Shown one piece after another: positions 34,280 through 46,879 of a stretch of 64,000 bases of DNA. The notes beneath the pieces were generated by a model, which saw nothing but the letters and a program-made list of their open reading frames with translations, did not search any database and was not told the origin of the DNA. Location: the NCBI GenBank assembly GCA_013399875.1, contig VXAZ01000382.1:310001-374000 (forward strand), read 5' to 3'. This DNA comes from Gymnorhina tibicen. Taxonomy: Eukaryota > Chordata > Aves > Passeriformes > Artamidae. A program made the position numbers and the translations under genes. Numbering within the stretch: position 1 is the stretch's first letter; every line of letters starts with the position of its first letter.

Positions 34280-36549
34280 TCCATGACATCCTTCTAGGAA
34301 AGCCCCAAGTCACCAGCAAGACAACCTGGAATAAAACCACTTAGGAGCTTGTACAGAAAAACACTTCCCAGACACTTTTTTCCTCTCTGGTGTTAGTTAT
34401 CAACCTCCCCAAGTATAAAAACGGCTGAATTTAGCCTGGCCAGGCACTTCTGTCAAATATTTAAAGAAAAAATGGCCAGCAAGAGGCTGTGCAATCTCAT
34501 GTGAGCATTTCTGTCCCTGAAACAAATCTTAATTCTCTAAGGATTGTCTCACATGCCAATGGGAAGCTCAGTAAGGGATGAGATATTTAATCTAATCTGC
34601 TTTCAAAATAATTTTGTTGGCATTGATTGTGCTGAATTGTATCTATGGGAAAGAATTTAAAGTAAGAGCAAATACATACATACATGACCCAGACAAGTAA
34701 GTGTCTGTTACCATTACTGCTGGCTGGTAATTACAAAGAACAACAATCTAAATATTAATGTAAGGTAAAACCACCTGGTTTCGGCAGCCAGCACACAGCT
34801 GCGTTCTTAAAAATTATTCCAACATATGCAATATTACAAAAAAGTTGCAAAATGGCCTGGATTTAAATTCTTTTGCGTGACTCTTCCCTTGTTCCCCCAG
34901 AAAACCACCCCTAAAATCTGAGCTGTCTGTGAGCCCAGCTGCTTCCTGGCTTTTCTATGCAAATTGTTCTCCCTGGATTTTATTGTGTGCATGTAGATGT
35001 CTCTCAAAACGCACTCAAGTTTGAATTAGGGGCCCTACTTCCATCAAAGGGCATTCTTGTAAAATAAGCTTCACTCTCACAGTATCTGACACGGAATTAT
35101 TATCCCATAACTCACGGGTGTCCTAGCAGTTCTGTATTAAACACAGCTCCGGGAAAGTCCCGGAGGGAAAAGCACATGAAGGGACATGGAGAGGCACTCA
35201 GACGTGAACCTGTAAAGCCAGGAATTCCATATTTCCCTGCCAACCCGCGGAGCTCACACCATGTGCTGGGCGAGGATGTGCCTCCTGCCTTGCTGCTGAG
35301 TTCTCACCTTTCATGATTAACTAAACACCGATTGCATTATTGTGTAATTAGGTTAAATTAAAACTTAGCTTAAAGCAGGAAACACTTCCTTTTCAATTCC
35401 AATCAAAACCGTTGACTTCATTTTCAGTTTGATATTGGCTTCTCCCTCCAGCATGACAAATTTAAAATTATTACTGCATGACAGCAGGAAAACCAGAAAG
35501 TAAAAGTTACTGTGGTAGCTGGTCTGAAAGCTCACAATTACCAGAAAATGAGGAGATTTCTGCTGCTGCTTTTCACGCGTATTCCCTCCCCAGTTTCCCA
35601 CCGACTTTCTGGCTTCCTGGCAAAAAAGAAACTCAAATGGTAACAAGTTGCCAAAGTTATTCCCCACCCCCACAAGGATTTTTTAACCCACTGCACCTAC
35701 TAAGCTCACCCTATACATCAGCATTTTCTATCCACCCCTCTTTGGACAGCCAAGGCTGTAGTGTGTTTCAAAACATGTATCAAAACTGTATCAGCACTGA
35801 AATGGTCCAATTCATCTTATTTATCGAATTCCAGCCTTAGGCCAAAGTATTTTTATGGTCAACCCCAAAATACCATTACATTCATAACAACTGCTGCCCT
35901 AACATGCACCAGCACAGTGCCAGCCTGGAGAGTTTTCTTATGTGGCTCTTGAATATTTTATGTGCAGATTTTGCAGTGTGTGATCCAAATTCCATCCTCA
36001 GCCATGGATATTCGTGGAGTCACAAATGTGGGGACATCATCCGAGGGCAGAGTCTGTCCCGTGCTGTTTAGGAACTAAATGATAGTCTGTGGTAATAAAA
36101 TATTTATTATGCACCACAAGACTGCAACTGACTGGTTGTTCTTCCTCCCCTCTCCATCAGAGAACACTGGAACCCCCTGCAACTTCTGCTCCAGACTTCT
36201 CAGGTTACACATCTTTATTTTTCTTACAGATTTTCCTATAGGATTGTGTCTCTGCACGGAACCATTTGGCAGTTAAGGCAGTTTACCCAGAAACCCAGAG
36301 TGCTGCTTGGTTTTTTCTCCTCGTTGCTTCCATTTCTCTGGAATGACATCCCTGGCAGAGTGTCCAGAATCAATTTCCTAAACACAAATATAAGCCCACA
36401 AAATACACTGAACGGAGCAAAAAGCCACATCATACTTTGTTACCCAGCACTATACCAGTCTCCAAAGGAATCCATCATGCAGCAGGAGAGGAAAATAATG
36501 AAAGCCCTGTGTTAGGATTGCTAATCCTGCTCCCAGTACAGACCCTGAC
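34280..36549. other. Non-coding DNA, AT-rich, no gene seen
   Basis: This is unique AT-rich sequence with a short (ATAC)n at 34673-34685. The stretch around 34.5-34.85 kb and 35.3-35.5 kb has enhancer-like composition. No exon was recognised. Confidence 0.5.
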
Positions 36550-36776
36550 ACGTGATGGTGGGAAGAAGTTCTTTACACAGAGGGTGGGCAGGCCCTGGCA
36601 CAGGGTGCCCAGAGAAGCTGTGGCTGCCCCTGGATCCCTGGAAGTGTCCAAAGCCAGGTTGGATGGGGCTTGGAGCAGCCTGGGACAGTGGAAGGTGTCC
36701 CTGCCCATGGCAGGGGGTGGAACTGGATGGGCTTTAAGGTCCTTTCCAACCCAAACCATTCTGTGATTCCGTATCT
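36550..36776 (+). mobile_element. CR1 LINE 3' end
   Basis: It runs from GTGATGGTGGGAAGAAGTTC through CAGGCCCTGGCACAGGGTGC, CCCATGGCAGGGGGTGG and TTTCCAACCCAAACCATTCT to GTGATTCCGTA. This is one of the best-preserved copies here. Confidence 0.94.
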
Positions 36777-37865
36777 CCCTCATTCCCTCTGCCATGCCAT
36801 GGTGATATTCCCATTTCAGAGCTCTCCAAAACAGCTCAGTAAACTGGGAACCCCCTTACAACAGCTGCAATTCCTGCTGCCACCAAGAAGGCGAGGCCAT
36901 GCAATGAAGACACAGCACCAGGGAGATCCTTAATTTGGAGTCCCAAAGGGATGTGCATCAAACAGCTCCGTGTCCCTGCAGAAAAAGCGCGTGGCAGAGG
37001 GCGGATGGGGCTGCTGGGAGGTGGAGGATCACACCCTGCCCTCCCTCCCTGGGTATGTTGCTGTTGGCACCAAAACAGAGAGACCTGCAGGGGATGTAAG
37101 GAATTGAAATGGAAAAACCAGGAAATAAAATGTAAGAAGCATATTGTGAGCAAGTGATTGAAGGAAGTAGCAGAGCCCTTAACAAATTGGTTATTTGTCT
37201 GGTTAGCTGATGCAGAAGTGGAACAGGAAATTAATTCAATATGCCCCAGACTTACATTCCACTATTATTTTCTGAGTTTTTTCTTCTTTTCTTTTTCATA
37301 TACATATATAAGCCAAAAAGGAAGGTATTTCTGGGCAAGCCAGCATTTGATGCTGATGAGACTTCAATTAAAAACATCTAATCATTATCAGAGCTAGACT
37401 ACAGACAGGCTTGGAAACAAAAGAATAAAATAAGACCAGTTCAGGAGAAAGGCCCTGTTCAGAACCCACTTGGCTACCAGCAGGTCTTGATTTGTTGAAA
37501 AGTATCCCAAACCAGTAGGTAATAGTCACACTCACAATAAACCTTTATGAACAAGTTCCCGCTCTCTGTGCCTCACACGATATGGCAGCCTGCCAGTAAT
37601 TTTGCTTTAAATATGAAAATGGATACCAAATCCAACTTTCTAGATAAAATAATGGCACGGGAGATTGATGGCATTGCTGCACTGCACAATGACCATTTAA
37701 AACGCTTTTGGCTGCAGCTACAAGGCTCCGGTGACCTGCAGAACCAGAGAAGCTCCACGCAGCGTTAGGGGAAAATAAAATTAGTGACTCACAATGAAGA
37801 AGCAAAGCAATTCAGTGCTTTTCCAAGAGGTACTGGCTGCAGTTAGCACTTCTGCAATGACACCA
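36777..37865. other. Non-coding DNA, no gene seen
   Basis: This is unique sequence; no exon was recognised. The 37.6-37.75 kb stretch is repeat-free and could be a conserved element. Confidence 0.5.
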
Positions 37866-37970
37866 CTACTCAGGGTCGTGTTCAGAGAAGGAACAAACAC
37901 TCCGAATTTCCATAAATGAAATGTCTGCTGCTGAGATGGCACTAAAGATGGTACTGGGGGTGCCAGGGAA
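37866..37970 (-). other. Possible terminal exon paired with the 38.3 kb candidate (hypothesis)
   Basis: The acceptor CTATTTCCATTCCACTTCAG ends at 37971. A frame of 34 codons follows, ending in TAG at 37866-37868. It is in phase 0, matching the donor of the candidate exon at 38233-38342. No known family was recognised. Confidence 0.15.
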
Positions 37971-38232
37971 CTGAAGTGGAATGGAAATAGGTTTTTCATT
38001 ATCATTGTGGGGAACATCACTCCCCCACCACGCGGTCACGGCACAGGAGTGGGCAGTTAAGAGGATGGCAAAAGACAGAAAAGAGAGACAAAAGGGAATG
38101 AAGCTGGAGGAAGAACACAGGAGGAGAGACGAGGAGCTGAGACTAAAGCTGCAGGCAGAGTGGATAGAGCAAGAAATGCCAGAGAAAGACAAAGCAGAGG
38201 AGGCACCCCCATCACACCTACAGCTGACTCAC

Positions 38233-38457
38233 ATTTCGGGTTACTTTCATTATTTCTTTGTATTCCGGCAGCATCTGGCATCTGCTGCTGAGATCAGAGC
38301 CGTGTTGTGCCAAGCGTGAATCAAGACCTTTCTGCTCATCAGCTGAAAATCCAAACAGACAAAAGGGAAAACTGAGCAAGGAAACCACACCAGTCCTGCC
38401 CAGAGTGACCAGGAGCTGCAGCAGCAACAGAACCCACCCAAACACCACTTTGGTCAT
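38233..38457 (-). other. Exon-like open frame with a signal-peptide-like start (hypothesis)
   Basis: On the minus strand an ATG at 38457 opens MTKVVFGWVLLLLQLLVTLG, a basic residue followed by a Leu/Val core that looks like a secretion signal. The frame stays open to a TAG just after a strong donor, CGAAAT|GTGAGTCAG (38233/38232). Inside it is a strong acceptor, CTGTTTGGATTTTCAG, at 38343, defining a possible 110-nt exon (38233-38342). Splicing from the first ATG segment across the 48-nt gap is unlikely, since that is below normal vertebrate intron length. It may be a lineage-specific small gene, a non-coding CTBP2 exon or chance. Confidence 0.2.
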
Positions 38458-39504
38458 CCCAGAAGGACACAGACAACATCTTTTTTTTTTTTTTCTACAC
38501 CAAGAGCTGATTCTTTCAAGTGGTTTTTAGAGCCCTCAGGATCCATCTGCCCCTCAGAAAGGATGGGTGAGATGTTTGGGATTGTCAGGCACTGTCTGCA
38601 TTTGCTGCTGTAAGCAGCTACAACCCAGCTGTGCTGCCATCAGGAGCCAAGTGGGCTCTTCCAAGCATCCAGTACAGTCCACAGACAGCATTTAAGCTCA
38701 TCTGACACCCATCAAGCTACAATAATCCTGGGTCTGAAGCTCCCAGGCTCGGCCTTGGACTGCCTTGCACCCTCCAGGCTCAGTAGTTGCATTTAACTTG
38801 AGGAGTAAAAAGTCAGGAGGGCATTCCTCTTGTATTGTGCCATGGAGCTGTGCAGAACTAATTATTGTGCAAACAGAGCTCTAAATCATTAACAAAAAAA
38901 TGATTACAGCATCTGCCATCATTACTTGGCCCATTACTTAAAAAGCTGGATGCAATAAATAGGATGGGGAATAGCTGGTATTACACTTACAGAGCCCAAG
39001 AATCCGGAATGTCAGAAAATGAGCCCTGCCCGGAACAGTTACACTTGGGCTCTGTGAGTACTTTGTAGTCAGACCAATACAGTAAGTCCTTCATCCCCAA
39101 GCACTTAGAAAACCCACCAGATAATCATTAGAAGAATGAAAACACTGTGCTATTTTCTCACAGGCCTTTTGTCTTTCCTTCCCGTTCTTTGGAACTTTCA
39201 TAAACTTACATTTTTACACTTCCCCATTAGATCTCTTCGATAAATATTTCAACTAAGTCAAAATACCACAACTTGAAACGGGCATGGCTTTACTTCATTT
39301 ACTTTCTTCCATGCTGGCTGCCAGCCCTGGGAGATGTTCCATCCAACGGTGGCTGCTCCAGTGGGAGTGCAAGTGCCCCCCACTCCTCACTGCTCTCCCC
39401 TCCCACAGGCACAGCTGAGTCCCACCACCCCTCAGTCTCCAAAAGAGGCACTTTTAGCAGGATACCATTTGCCACATGGCCTTCTCCATGCCAGCTGTGG
39501 GTGC
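38343..39504. other. Non-coding DNA, no certain gene
   Basis: A T run lies at 38481-38494. Apart from the exon-like frame that reaches to 38457, the sequence is unique, with AT-rich enhancer-like composition at 38.85-39.0 kb. Confidence 0.5.
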
Positions 39505-39642
39505 CTCATCCCTGGAAGTGTTCAGAGCCAGGCTAGAGGGGGCTTGGGGCCACCTGGGATAGTGGAAGGTGTCCCTGCCCACGGCAGGGGGTGGAACTGG
39601 ATGGTCCCTTCCAACCCAAACCATTCTGGGACTCTGGAATCT
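39505..39642 (+). mobile_element. CR1 LINE 3' end
   Basis: CCTCATCCCTGGAAGTGTTC, GGATAGTGGAAGGTGTCCC, CCCACGGCAGGGGGTGGAA and CCAACCCAAACCATTCTGGG appear in CR1 order. The CTTTAAGG segment after GGATG is lost in a short deletion. Confidence 0.92.
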
Positions 39643-42600
39643 CCAGTGGCTTCCAGAGGCTTGGAAGGCACCCTCCAAAGAGAACCCCATTGTGTTGCCC
39701 ACACAACAACCCAGCAGAGCATCCTGCTGCAATTTAATTTCTGTCAGAACTGAGCACTCACAAGTTCATCATCCATCCTGGAGACACGTGCGTGTCTCAG
39801 GCTTTGGCAGGAGCTTGGATCTAAAGCCTATCTGGAGTGGCCGTGTGCTGGAGCAAGCGGCTGTCGGGAGCTGCCCCCCTCGCTGGCAGAGGATGACATG
39901 GGCAGTTCATCCCTGGTGCTGCTGCAGGACCGGGGGCTCGCTCTGCAGCACGCACAGATGAGCCCTGCCAGGTCCAGCAGGGTAATCCAGAGCTCCAGCA
40001 CACACACTCTGAGCTTTCAGCTGAAGTATGACAAAGGTCCCACTCCCCCAGGGCAAATTCCCAGCAGGAACCCAGGAGTCCATGGCTGGAAGGGACCTCA
40101 CCGACTGACACCTCTAGGCCACGAAGTCTGAGAAATTTTTCTCTTCAAATAAAATACACTTTCTTTTACTTTCAGCCTAAATTTCTCAGTGTCATGGTTA
40201 GCAGTACAGGCAGCATCCCCAGCAGGGTCTCCCAGATCCACAGGGGCATTCCTGACACCCCTCTCTACCAAGCCCCACCTGACATGTGCAACTTTTCTTC
40301 ATGACTAACTAACCAACGTCCTTTTATTAAACATTTCTTGTTTGAATCCCCTCCTCACTTAGCTCTTCTTCTCAGAGCTTTTCTCCAGCCTCACGTCCTC
40401 ACTGTGGCCACGTTATCCCTTCCCTTCTTTGCCTGATCAGGGGTTCTGTGCTGGCTCCTCTCCAGCTCCGCTCTTCAATGCAATCATTTCACTTAAGAGG
40501 CTGGCAAGCTGGTTTGTTTTTTTTTTCCCCCCCATGTCTGTTTTACACAATTTCAAAGCGATGGAAAAAAAAAAAATAATAATAAAAAAAGAAGGCATAT
40601 TTTCCAGTGTGATGAATAACAATCTTACATTGCAGCAGCTCAGCTCACTCATGAATAGGGCACTTTTTTGAAATAATGAATAGAATAGCTGGCATGGTAA
40701 AACAGTGCACAATGAAGGTCTGTGGAAAGGAGAGAGAATGGAAGTGCAACTTCCTCACCTGCCTCTCAAGAAAGGTGCCAAGGAGTCAAAATGAAGCAGA
40801 AAGAATGAACTTCTCTGAAAATCTCTTTGAATTTTGATATAGAATCACAGATTATTAAATCTCCTATCTCTGTTTCTAAACCTTTATCTTCACTATAGTG
40901 GAAAAAAGGGGACAACCAAGGGTAAACGGAGTACAACATCCAAATGGGAGCAGGCAGTGGCACTGTTAGCCTGCAGTACTGGATACACTGGTCATCTCCA
41001 GGGATGCATCCTCAAAACAAGCAAAAATAAGGACTAAGAGAGGCCACCTTTGTGCTAATTAAACCGTTTCACAGAAAATGACCAGACCTCCTTGCAACTG
41101 CAAAGCTTGGAGAGACTCATCTCTGAGGTACCACTGGGACAACACGGGCCATGCCCACGGGTGCTGTAAGATCCCTGTGGCCACGCTGGGCACGGCCACC
41201 CCCTGCCCAGAGCCACCAGTCCCGAGCTGTGAGTCAGCTCCCCCAGCAGCACTCCTCTTCCTACCGCTGGCACAGCCATTAAAAAGGTTTTTTCCTGCGG
41301 TTAGTTTATATGCTGCAGCTCATTAACATCTCCTAATACCAGAACTTGAGGCTAATTAGGCATGGCAATCCTGAGGAACATATTCTCCGTTCATCTTCCC
41401 AAAGCAGGATGCTCCTTGGCGGCCCAGCTGTAGCTCCACATGCTACCATGAGGGTATCACCCTGGAAATAAAAATACTCCAGGATCCCACACATTACACA
41501 GCAGGGATCCCGTACTTGTTAGTTGATGGCACAATTTACAGGCTGTTTTGCTTAAAAATTGGAAGCATCTCTGTCATCAAGGCAGATTCCTGCTCAGCAG
41601 CCTCAGGGATTTTCCCCAGTAGTTATCAATACACCATGGCTTTCACAATAAAAACTACTGACTTGAGAACAAAGGGACAAAGAAGAAAACTTAGGAGACT
41701 TAAACAAAAAGCATTTGACAGAACAATGCCAGTGGGAATTTTCTCCCTGTGGCTACAAATGCACAGGAACAAACAGGATGAGGGCTCTCAGACAGACTTT
41801 GTGCACATGGAATACTCCTAGGAGCAGGCTGTCCATGTACACATCACCTAGGAGTAACACCCATTGCAGCGACAGGTACCCAAGGAACACCAACAGATGT
41901 GCAACGGGAGCTGTGCTCAACACCAAACACTTCTTTAAGCACAGGAGCTCCTGAAACGTGGTTTCTCACGTCTCCTGGACCACACAAATGCTGACCAAAG
42001 CTTGTCCAGAACTGGGACTTTTTAAAGCTCCCTTTGCCCACTCGATATTCATGTTGTAGTTTTTTTTCTTCAGTGCAAAGTGGGGTTGTTTCCTTCTGCC
42101 TGTTTTCAAGGATCATCCCTCCCAATGCCTTAGGTCTGCTAAAAATGCCATGAGGGTTTACCAGTTGTGAACAAAGAAGGCACTGCCTAAATCTGTCTGG
42201 TCTCCACTTCAAATTCCCACAGATTTCCTTTCAGCATCTGCATTTTACACCTAAAAGCAGCAAAACTTAAAACGCATCTTTTGAGTAACTAAAGCAAAAG
42301 GTCCGTATAGCGACTGTATTTTCATCCTCAAGGACCCCACGAATGCTCACAGAACCCCTCCCATGGTCCATCACTGGAGAACGGCAACCTCTGAGGAATC
42401 AAAATGCAACTCCAGACAGCAGGAAGGACGATTTCATGCCTTTCTTGTAAAAATGTTGAAGCATCTTTACAGAGGAGGGGAAGAGCCAAGGGAGGAGCTG
42501 TGTCCACGGGCAAGGGTGCAGCGTGCCACTGAGAGAGCGGAGCGGCAGAAGCGATGGAACAGCAGCATCCCACTCTGAATCACCTGCAGCAATTCCTCTG

Positions 42601-44012
42601 TTGTGGGTTTTTTCTCCTCCTTTTCAAATCCTTCCTCTGGGAACTGAGTGGGAACACTGGAAGCGTGAGCCAAATTCGCTGCCCGAGGCAGCAGAGACCT
42701 GCCTTCAGCTGCCCTCTTATTTGCATTTTTCGAATGGATTAATTTCCAAAAGCTTTTACAAACCTGGCCCACGGATTACAAGTTGGAAACACGAAAAAAT
42801 CCTGGACAGAGATGAAGAGTCCACCTAAACTTTAATTTGAAGGCAGTCTAGATGCGAACTTTCCCTCACTAGACAGCTTGGTATAAAAATGTTTATCCAC
42901 TCTTCCTCTGGAATCATTTCACATCACCAACGTGCCACTCCAGCCAACTACAGAGCTTCATGTGGGGACAATGTGCCCAAAACTCCAGGAGGAAAAAGAA
43001 AACAAGGATTTTCATTTTGGGCCAGCTCAATCCAAACTGGAATTTTGTTTGTTTTGAGCTGTCCAAGCCACTGACGTGTCGGAGTCCAGCGAAGCATTAA
43101 CCCGTTTCACTAAGCAAGCAACGAGTCCACCCTCTGGGCACAAAAGCATTGGGTTTGGCACCAAAATGAGGGCTGAATCTCCAAAGCCTGGCTCTCCACA
43201 CAGACCAGGAGCTATGGAGTGGGTCCCCACAGCTCCACGGGCTCGCCAGCCCGCTCCCAAGGAGAACCAGCGCTTCCAAAGGAGCAGAAAGCAAGGCAGG
43301 CTGGCATCTGCAGAGGTGCCAGGGTTTTGTTTGCCTCCGAGCAAACCTGGCAGCGCGGGCCAAGCCCCACTTCTGCGCTCCGTGTTGGGGTGGATGATCC
43401 TTGGCAAGGAGGTGTGCCTGGAGTGTAAGCCATGAAAAATATAGCGGGAATTCTGCAGCGATCCGGGGTTAATATTAATTCCCTGTGCCCAAGGAGTAGC
43501 TGTGCGAGCGGCTCTGTTTTGTTCCCGTGCTCTCGCAGGGGATTAGCTCTTGGCAGAGCGGCGCTGCCGGCAGGAGACTCCACCATCCGAGCTGTTTCCT
43601 GGCACCGAGATGGCTTGGCTGGAGCTGCTCCTGACTCCTAGCAGAAGTAGAGTTTTTTAAATAATTTCTGAATCCTTGTAATGGTCTCAGCAATGGCCAG
43701 CAGCGCTCGTGTCCCAGCAGCCATCCACCATCTTCCCTGCCAGGCACAAAGCTCAGAGCAGTGTCCTGCTCCGTGGTGAGAGCTCGTTAACACACAATTA
43801 GTGTCCAGCAGGACAGGGACCCTCCTTTGTGTCTTCTGGCCAGATGTGCACTCACTAGCCCAGACCACAGCAAAGGGCTGTGGCCATGAGATGTGACCCA
43901 CCTGGGATAACACTCACCCTTGTTCCATCACCAGCTTCCCAAACAAAGCCCACCAGAGAGCTCTGCTTCCACAGATTCCACACAGATCAGATGATTAATC
44001 CTTTACAGTTTA
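39643..44012. other. Non-coding DNA, no gene seen
   Basis: This is unique sequence with a possible eroded CR1 trace at 40081-40105 (GGCTGGAAGGGACCTCACC) and mixed T/C and A runs near 40510-40590. Positions 43200-43620 are moderately GC-rich. None of the frames has recognisable homology. Confidence 0.5.
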
Positions 44013-44163
44013 TTCCCCATCCCTGGATGTGTCCAAGGCCAGGCTGGATGTGGCTCTGAGTAACCTGGTGGAGTGGAAGGTGCCTCTGGCAAGCAGGGGG
44101 TTGGAACTGGATGGTCTTTAAGGTTCCTTCCAACCCAAACCATTCTGTGATTCTGTGATTCTA
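44013..44163 (+). mobile_element. CR1 LINE 3' end with intact terminal octamers
   Basis: It runs from CCCCATCCCTGGATGTGTCC through GGAGTGGAAGGTGCC to CCAACCCAAACCATTCTGTG and ends in ATTCTGTGATTCTA. The two ATTCTGTG units are the classical CR1 3' terminal repeat. Confidence 0.94.
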
Positions 44164-45352
44164 ACACACAGCCACTTGAAGCAGTCCCTGCAGAGAAAGC
44201 CACCTTTGAGGGACACACCCCGGGGACAGGGCTGCTTGTTGCCATCTGCATGCTCACATTTGGGGCAGCATTGCCAGGGCTTTAACTGAGCAGGCATTTC
44301 TCTCCATCTTCACTTTGAACAATATTGTGCTTTTCCAGTATTGTACCAGTGAACTCACAGCGACCCTGTCAAGTAAGTATTTTTCCCGAGTAACGCTGTT
44401 TAAAGTATATTCATTTAGTATCCTTATTTGAAAACACTGGACAAATTAAACAACTGTAAAATCTGACTTTCCAGTATTTTAAGATCAGATAAACTCCTAC
44501 AGCACCCTCTTCCATGGCAGCCAGCCCATATTTCCAAGTAACTACAGTTTTAAAAAGCCAACTATGTTTTTCAGTATCTATGCATTAATCATCCCTGCCA
44601 GTTCAAGAATTATTCCTGAGCTCAAAGGAAAAAGGATGAGGAAGAGGAATGTGTGTGGAGCTCCCCTTCAGAAAAGCTGCAGCCTGACCATCCTGTATCC
44701 CAGCTCCTACCACGAACCCCATCCCCAACCAGGGACCCTCCACAGGACCTACGAGGTTTCCCTATCACTTCCATCAAGACTGGAGTGTAAGAAGCATTTC
44801 TGCCTGACAAAGGGAACGGTGAGGCTGCTGAAAACACCGCTGAGAGAAACCCCGTGCTCCCAAAGAAGTCACGTTAATTGAATGTGACTTCAAAATATTT
44901 CAGATTCTCAGCAAGGATTTGGTAGCGGAGGAGAACACGCTGTGACCGACCGTATTTCCAACGCAGTGTGAAAAGCAGTTTCAGTACACGCTGCCAAAAA
45001 GTGACAAACGGGCTAAAATATGCTTGTCCATAGAGAAGGGGACAACACTTCCAAAGGCAGGAGCAGGGAGGAGGGAACAGGTCAGGACTGGGCCGGCTGA
45101 GGGGCAGTGTGGGGCTGCCCAACATTCCCGATGTTTCAGCAAGCACCGGGGGGGGAAACATCAATTGCAGAGCGCCCAGTGCACACCCCTGGCTTTATTG
45201 GATTTTCCTTTGCTCTCGTATTTTGAGAAAGGTTAAATATGTCAAACATTAGTTTACAAAACCTCTCACACAAATCCTCTTACTCACATGATCTTTCTCT
45301 AAACAGCCCCAATCTCTTCAACTACGCAGACGTGGCTACAAGCTGTGACTAT
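44164..45352. other. Non-coding DNA, no gene seen
   Basis: This is unique sequence, AT-rich at 44.3-44.6 kb. No recognisable exon or repeat. Confidence 0.5.
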
Positions 45353-45605
45353 TGATAGGACAAGGGTGAATGGCTTTGAGCTCAAAGAGAGGAGGTTTAG
45401 ACAAGATATTGGGAAGAAATTCTTCAGGGTGGTGAGGCCCTGGCACAGATTGCCCAGAAAAGCTGTGGCTGCCCCATCCCTGGAAGTGACCAAGGCCAGG
45501 TTGGACAGGGCTTGGAGCAACCTGGTCTACTGGAAAGAGGGGTGGAGTGAAATGGTCTTTAAGGTCCCTTCCAACCCAAACCATTCCAGGATTCTGCGAT
45601 TCTAT
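45353..45605 (+). mobile_element. CR1 LINE 3' end with deleted palindrome block
   Basis: It starts at GATAGGACAAGGGTGAATGG, passes through TTGGGAAGAAATTCTTCAGG and GGTGAGGCCCTGGCACAGAT, and ends at CCAACCCAAACCATTCCAGG ATTCTGCGATTCT. Between CTACTGGAAA and GGGGTGGAG it lacks the GGTGTCCCTGCCCATGGCA stretch that other copies carry. Confidence 0.93.
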
Positions 45606-46466
45606 TTCAGCCACCGCCTCTCAAAAACCTTCCAAGCTGCAGAGTGAGGGGTAACCTCCCTCACCACACACTCGCTGGGACACTCTGAGCACCCCCATAA
45701 CAGCGTTATCGTATTTTCCGTATATCCTCACCCATTCTTCCCGTGGTCTCATGCCTTGTTTGATCTTTTGTGACTGTGGCTGCACACTGAGCAGACGTCT
45801 TCATCGAGCTGTCTGCAGCGACCCTCGGGTCTTTTTCCCCAGTGGTTCCAGTTCATTGAAAGCGCAGCAATGTGTGCGAGGAGCTGGGAATGCTCCTTCC
45901 CGGGCGCCCAGCCTCGTGTCTGGCAGTGGTGACTTTCATCTGACCGTGTGATCCTCCTTAATTTCAGCTCGGCCTCCTTCTGCACAGGGCTGCCTCCCAC
46001 CAGCGATGCCACGGAATCCCTCACTGCCTCGGTGCCACCAACTCCCTGTCCACCCCTTTCTTCCCGATTATTGATTAATATATTCAGACACACAGTCACG
46101 ATGCAGATGCTTAGAGCAGTCCAGTATCAACCAATTCCCCAACAAATGCTTTACTTGTTTTCTGTTCTCATCCAAGCCAGACCCTTGCTTAAACAGAGGC
46201 TCTTTGAAAATCACAAAGGCCGGTTCTCAGAAATCTACCGCTTTGCTGATTTGTGATTTTTGTTTTTCTTTTATCTCATTTTGTCACGTAGGTATCTTTA
46301 ACCATGCTTTTTCGGCATAGTATTCAGACAAGGCACACAGCTGTTCTCCATTCCTTTTTTCTTCAAAAAAACCCACCAAGGAGGTGAATCTTGTGCACAG
46401 GGCCAGGCAGGAAAGACTCTGGTTAACTGCACGTACTGAAGGCAGAAAATCCAAGAAAAGGAGATG
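45606..46466. other. Non-coding DNA, no gene seen
   Basis: This is unique sequence without recognisable exons. Confidence 0.5.
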
Positions 46467-46535
46467 TCATAGAATCATTGAATGGTTTGGGTTAGAAAGG
46501 GAGCTTGGAGATCATCTAGTTCCAATGCCCATATC
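46467..46535 (-). mobile_element. CR1 terminal fragment
   Basis: TCATAGAATCATTGAATGGT followed by TTGGGTTAGAAAGGGAGC and ATCATCTAGTTCCAATGCCC is the reverse complement of the last 70 bp of CR1. It is severely 5'-truncated. A (GT)n of about six units follows at 46600-46613. Confidence 0.88.
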
Positions 46536-46879
46536 AGCATGACCCTGAAACTCAGCAGAGCAAAGTTGCAGGAGCCCATGGAGCTCCTGCATATCCAAAT
46601 GTGTGTGTGTGTCCAGAGCAGGACCCACACGGGTGGGAAAGGACAGAGAGAGCCACACCAGCAGCACCCTGAGAGCAACTGCCAAGGCCACAAAAAGCAA
46701 AAACTAAAGATTGGTTACTTTTTTAAACTGCAGTCCATTATTTTAAAGATTTAGCACATTTCTGGATGGGTTTCTAGAGAAGGTTAATGAACGTGCCATG
46801 GTCTCCAGAGGCTTCCGTCCCCCGGGAGCAGGACACCAGCCCCTCAGCAGGGAACATGCTGAGCCATCGAGCTGCCACG
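46536..46879. other. Non-coding DNA
   Basis: This holds a short (GT)n and no exon. GC content rises toward the CpG-rich patch that follows. Confidence 0.5.

Noticed and set aside
40081..40130. Possible further CR1 fragment (GGCTGGAAGGGACCTCACC)
   Set aside because: Only about 20 bp resemble CR1 and the flanks do not continue the match.
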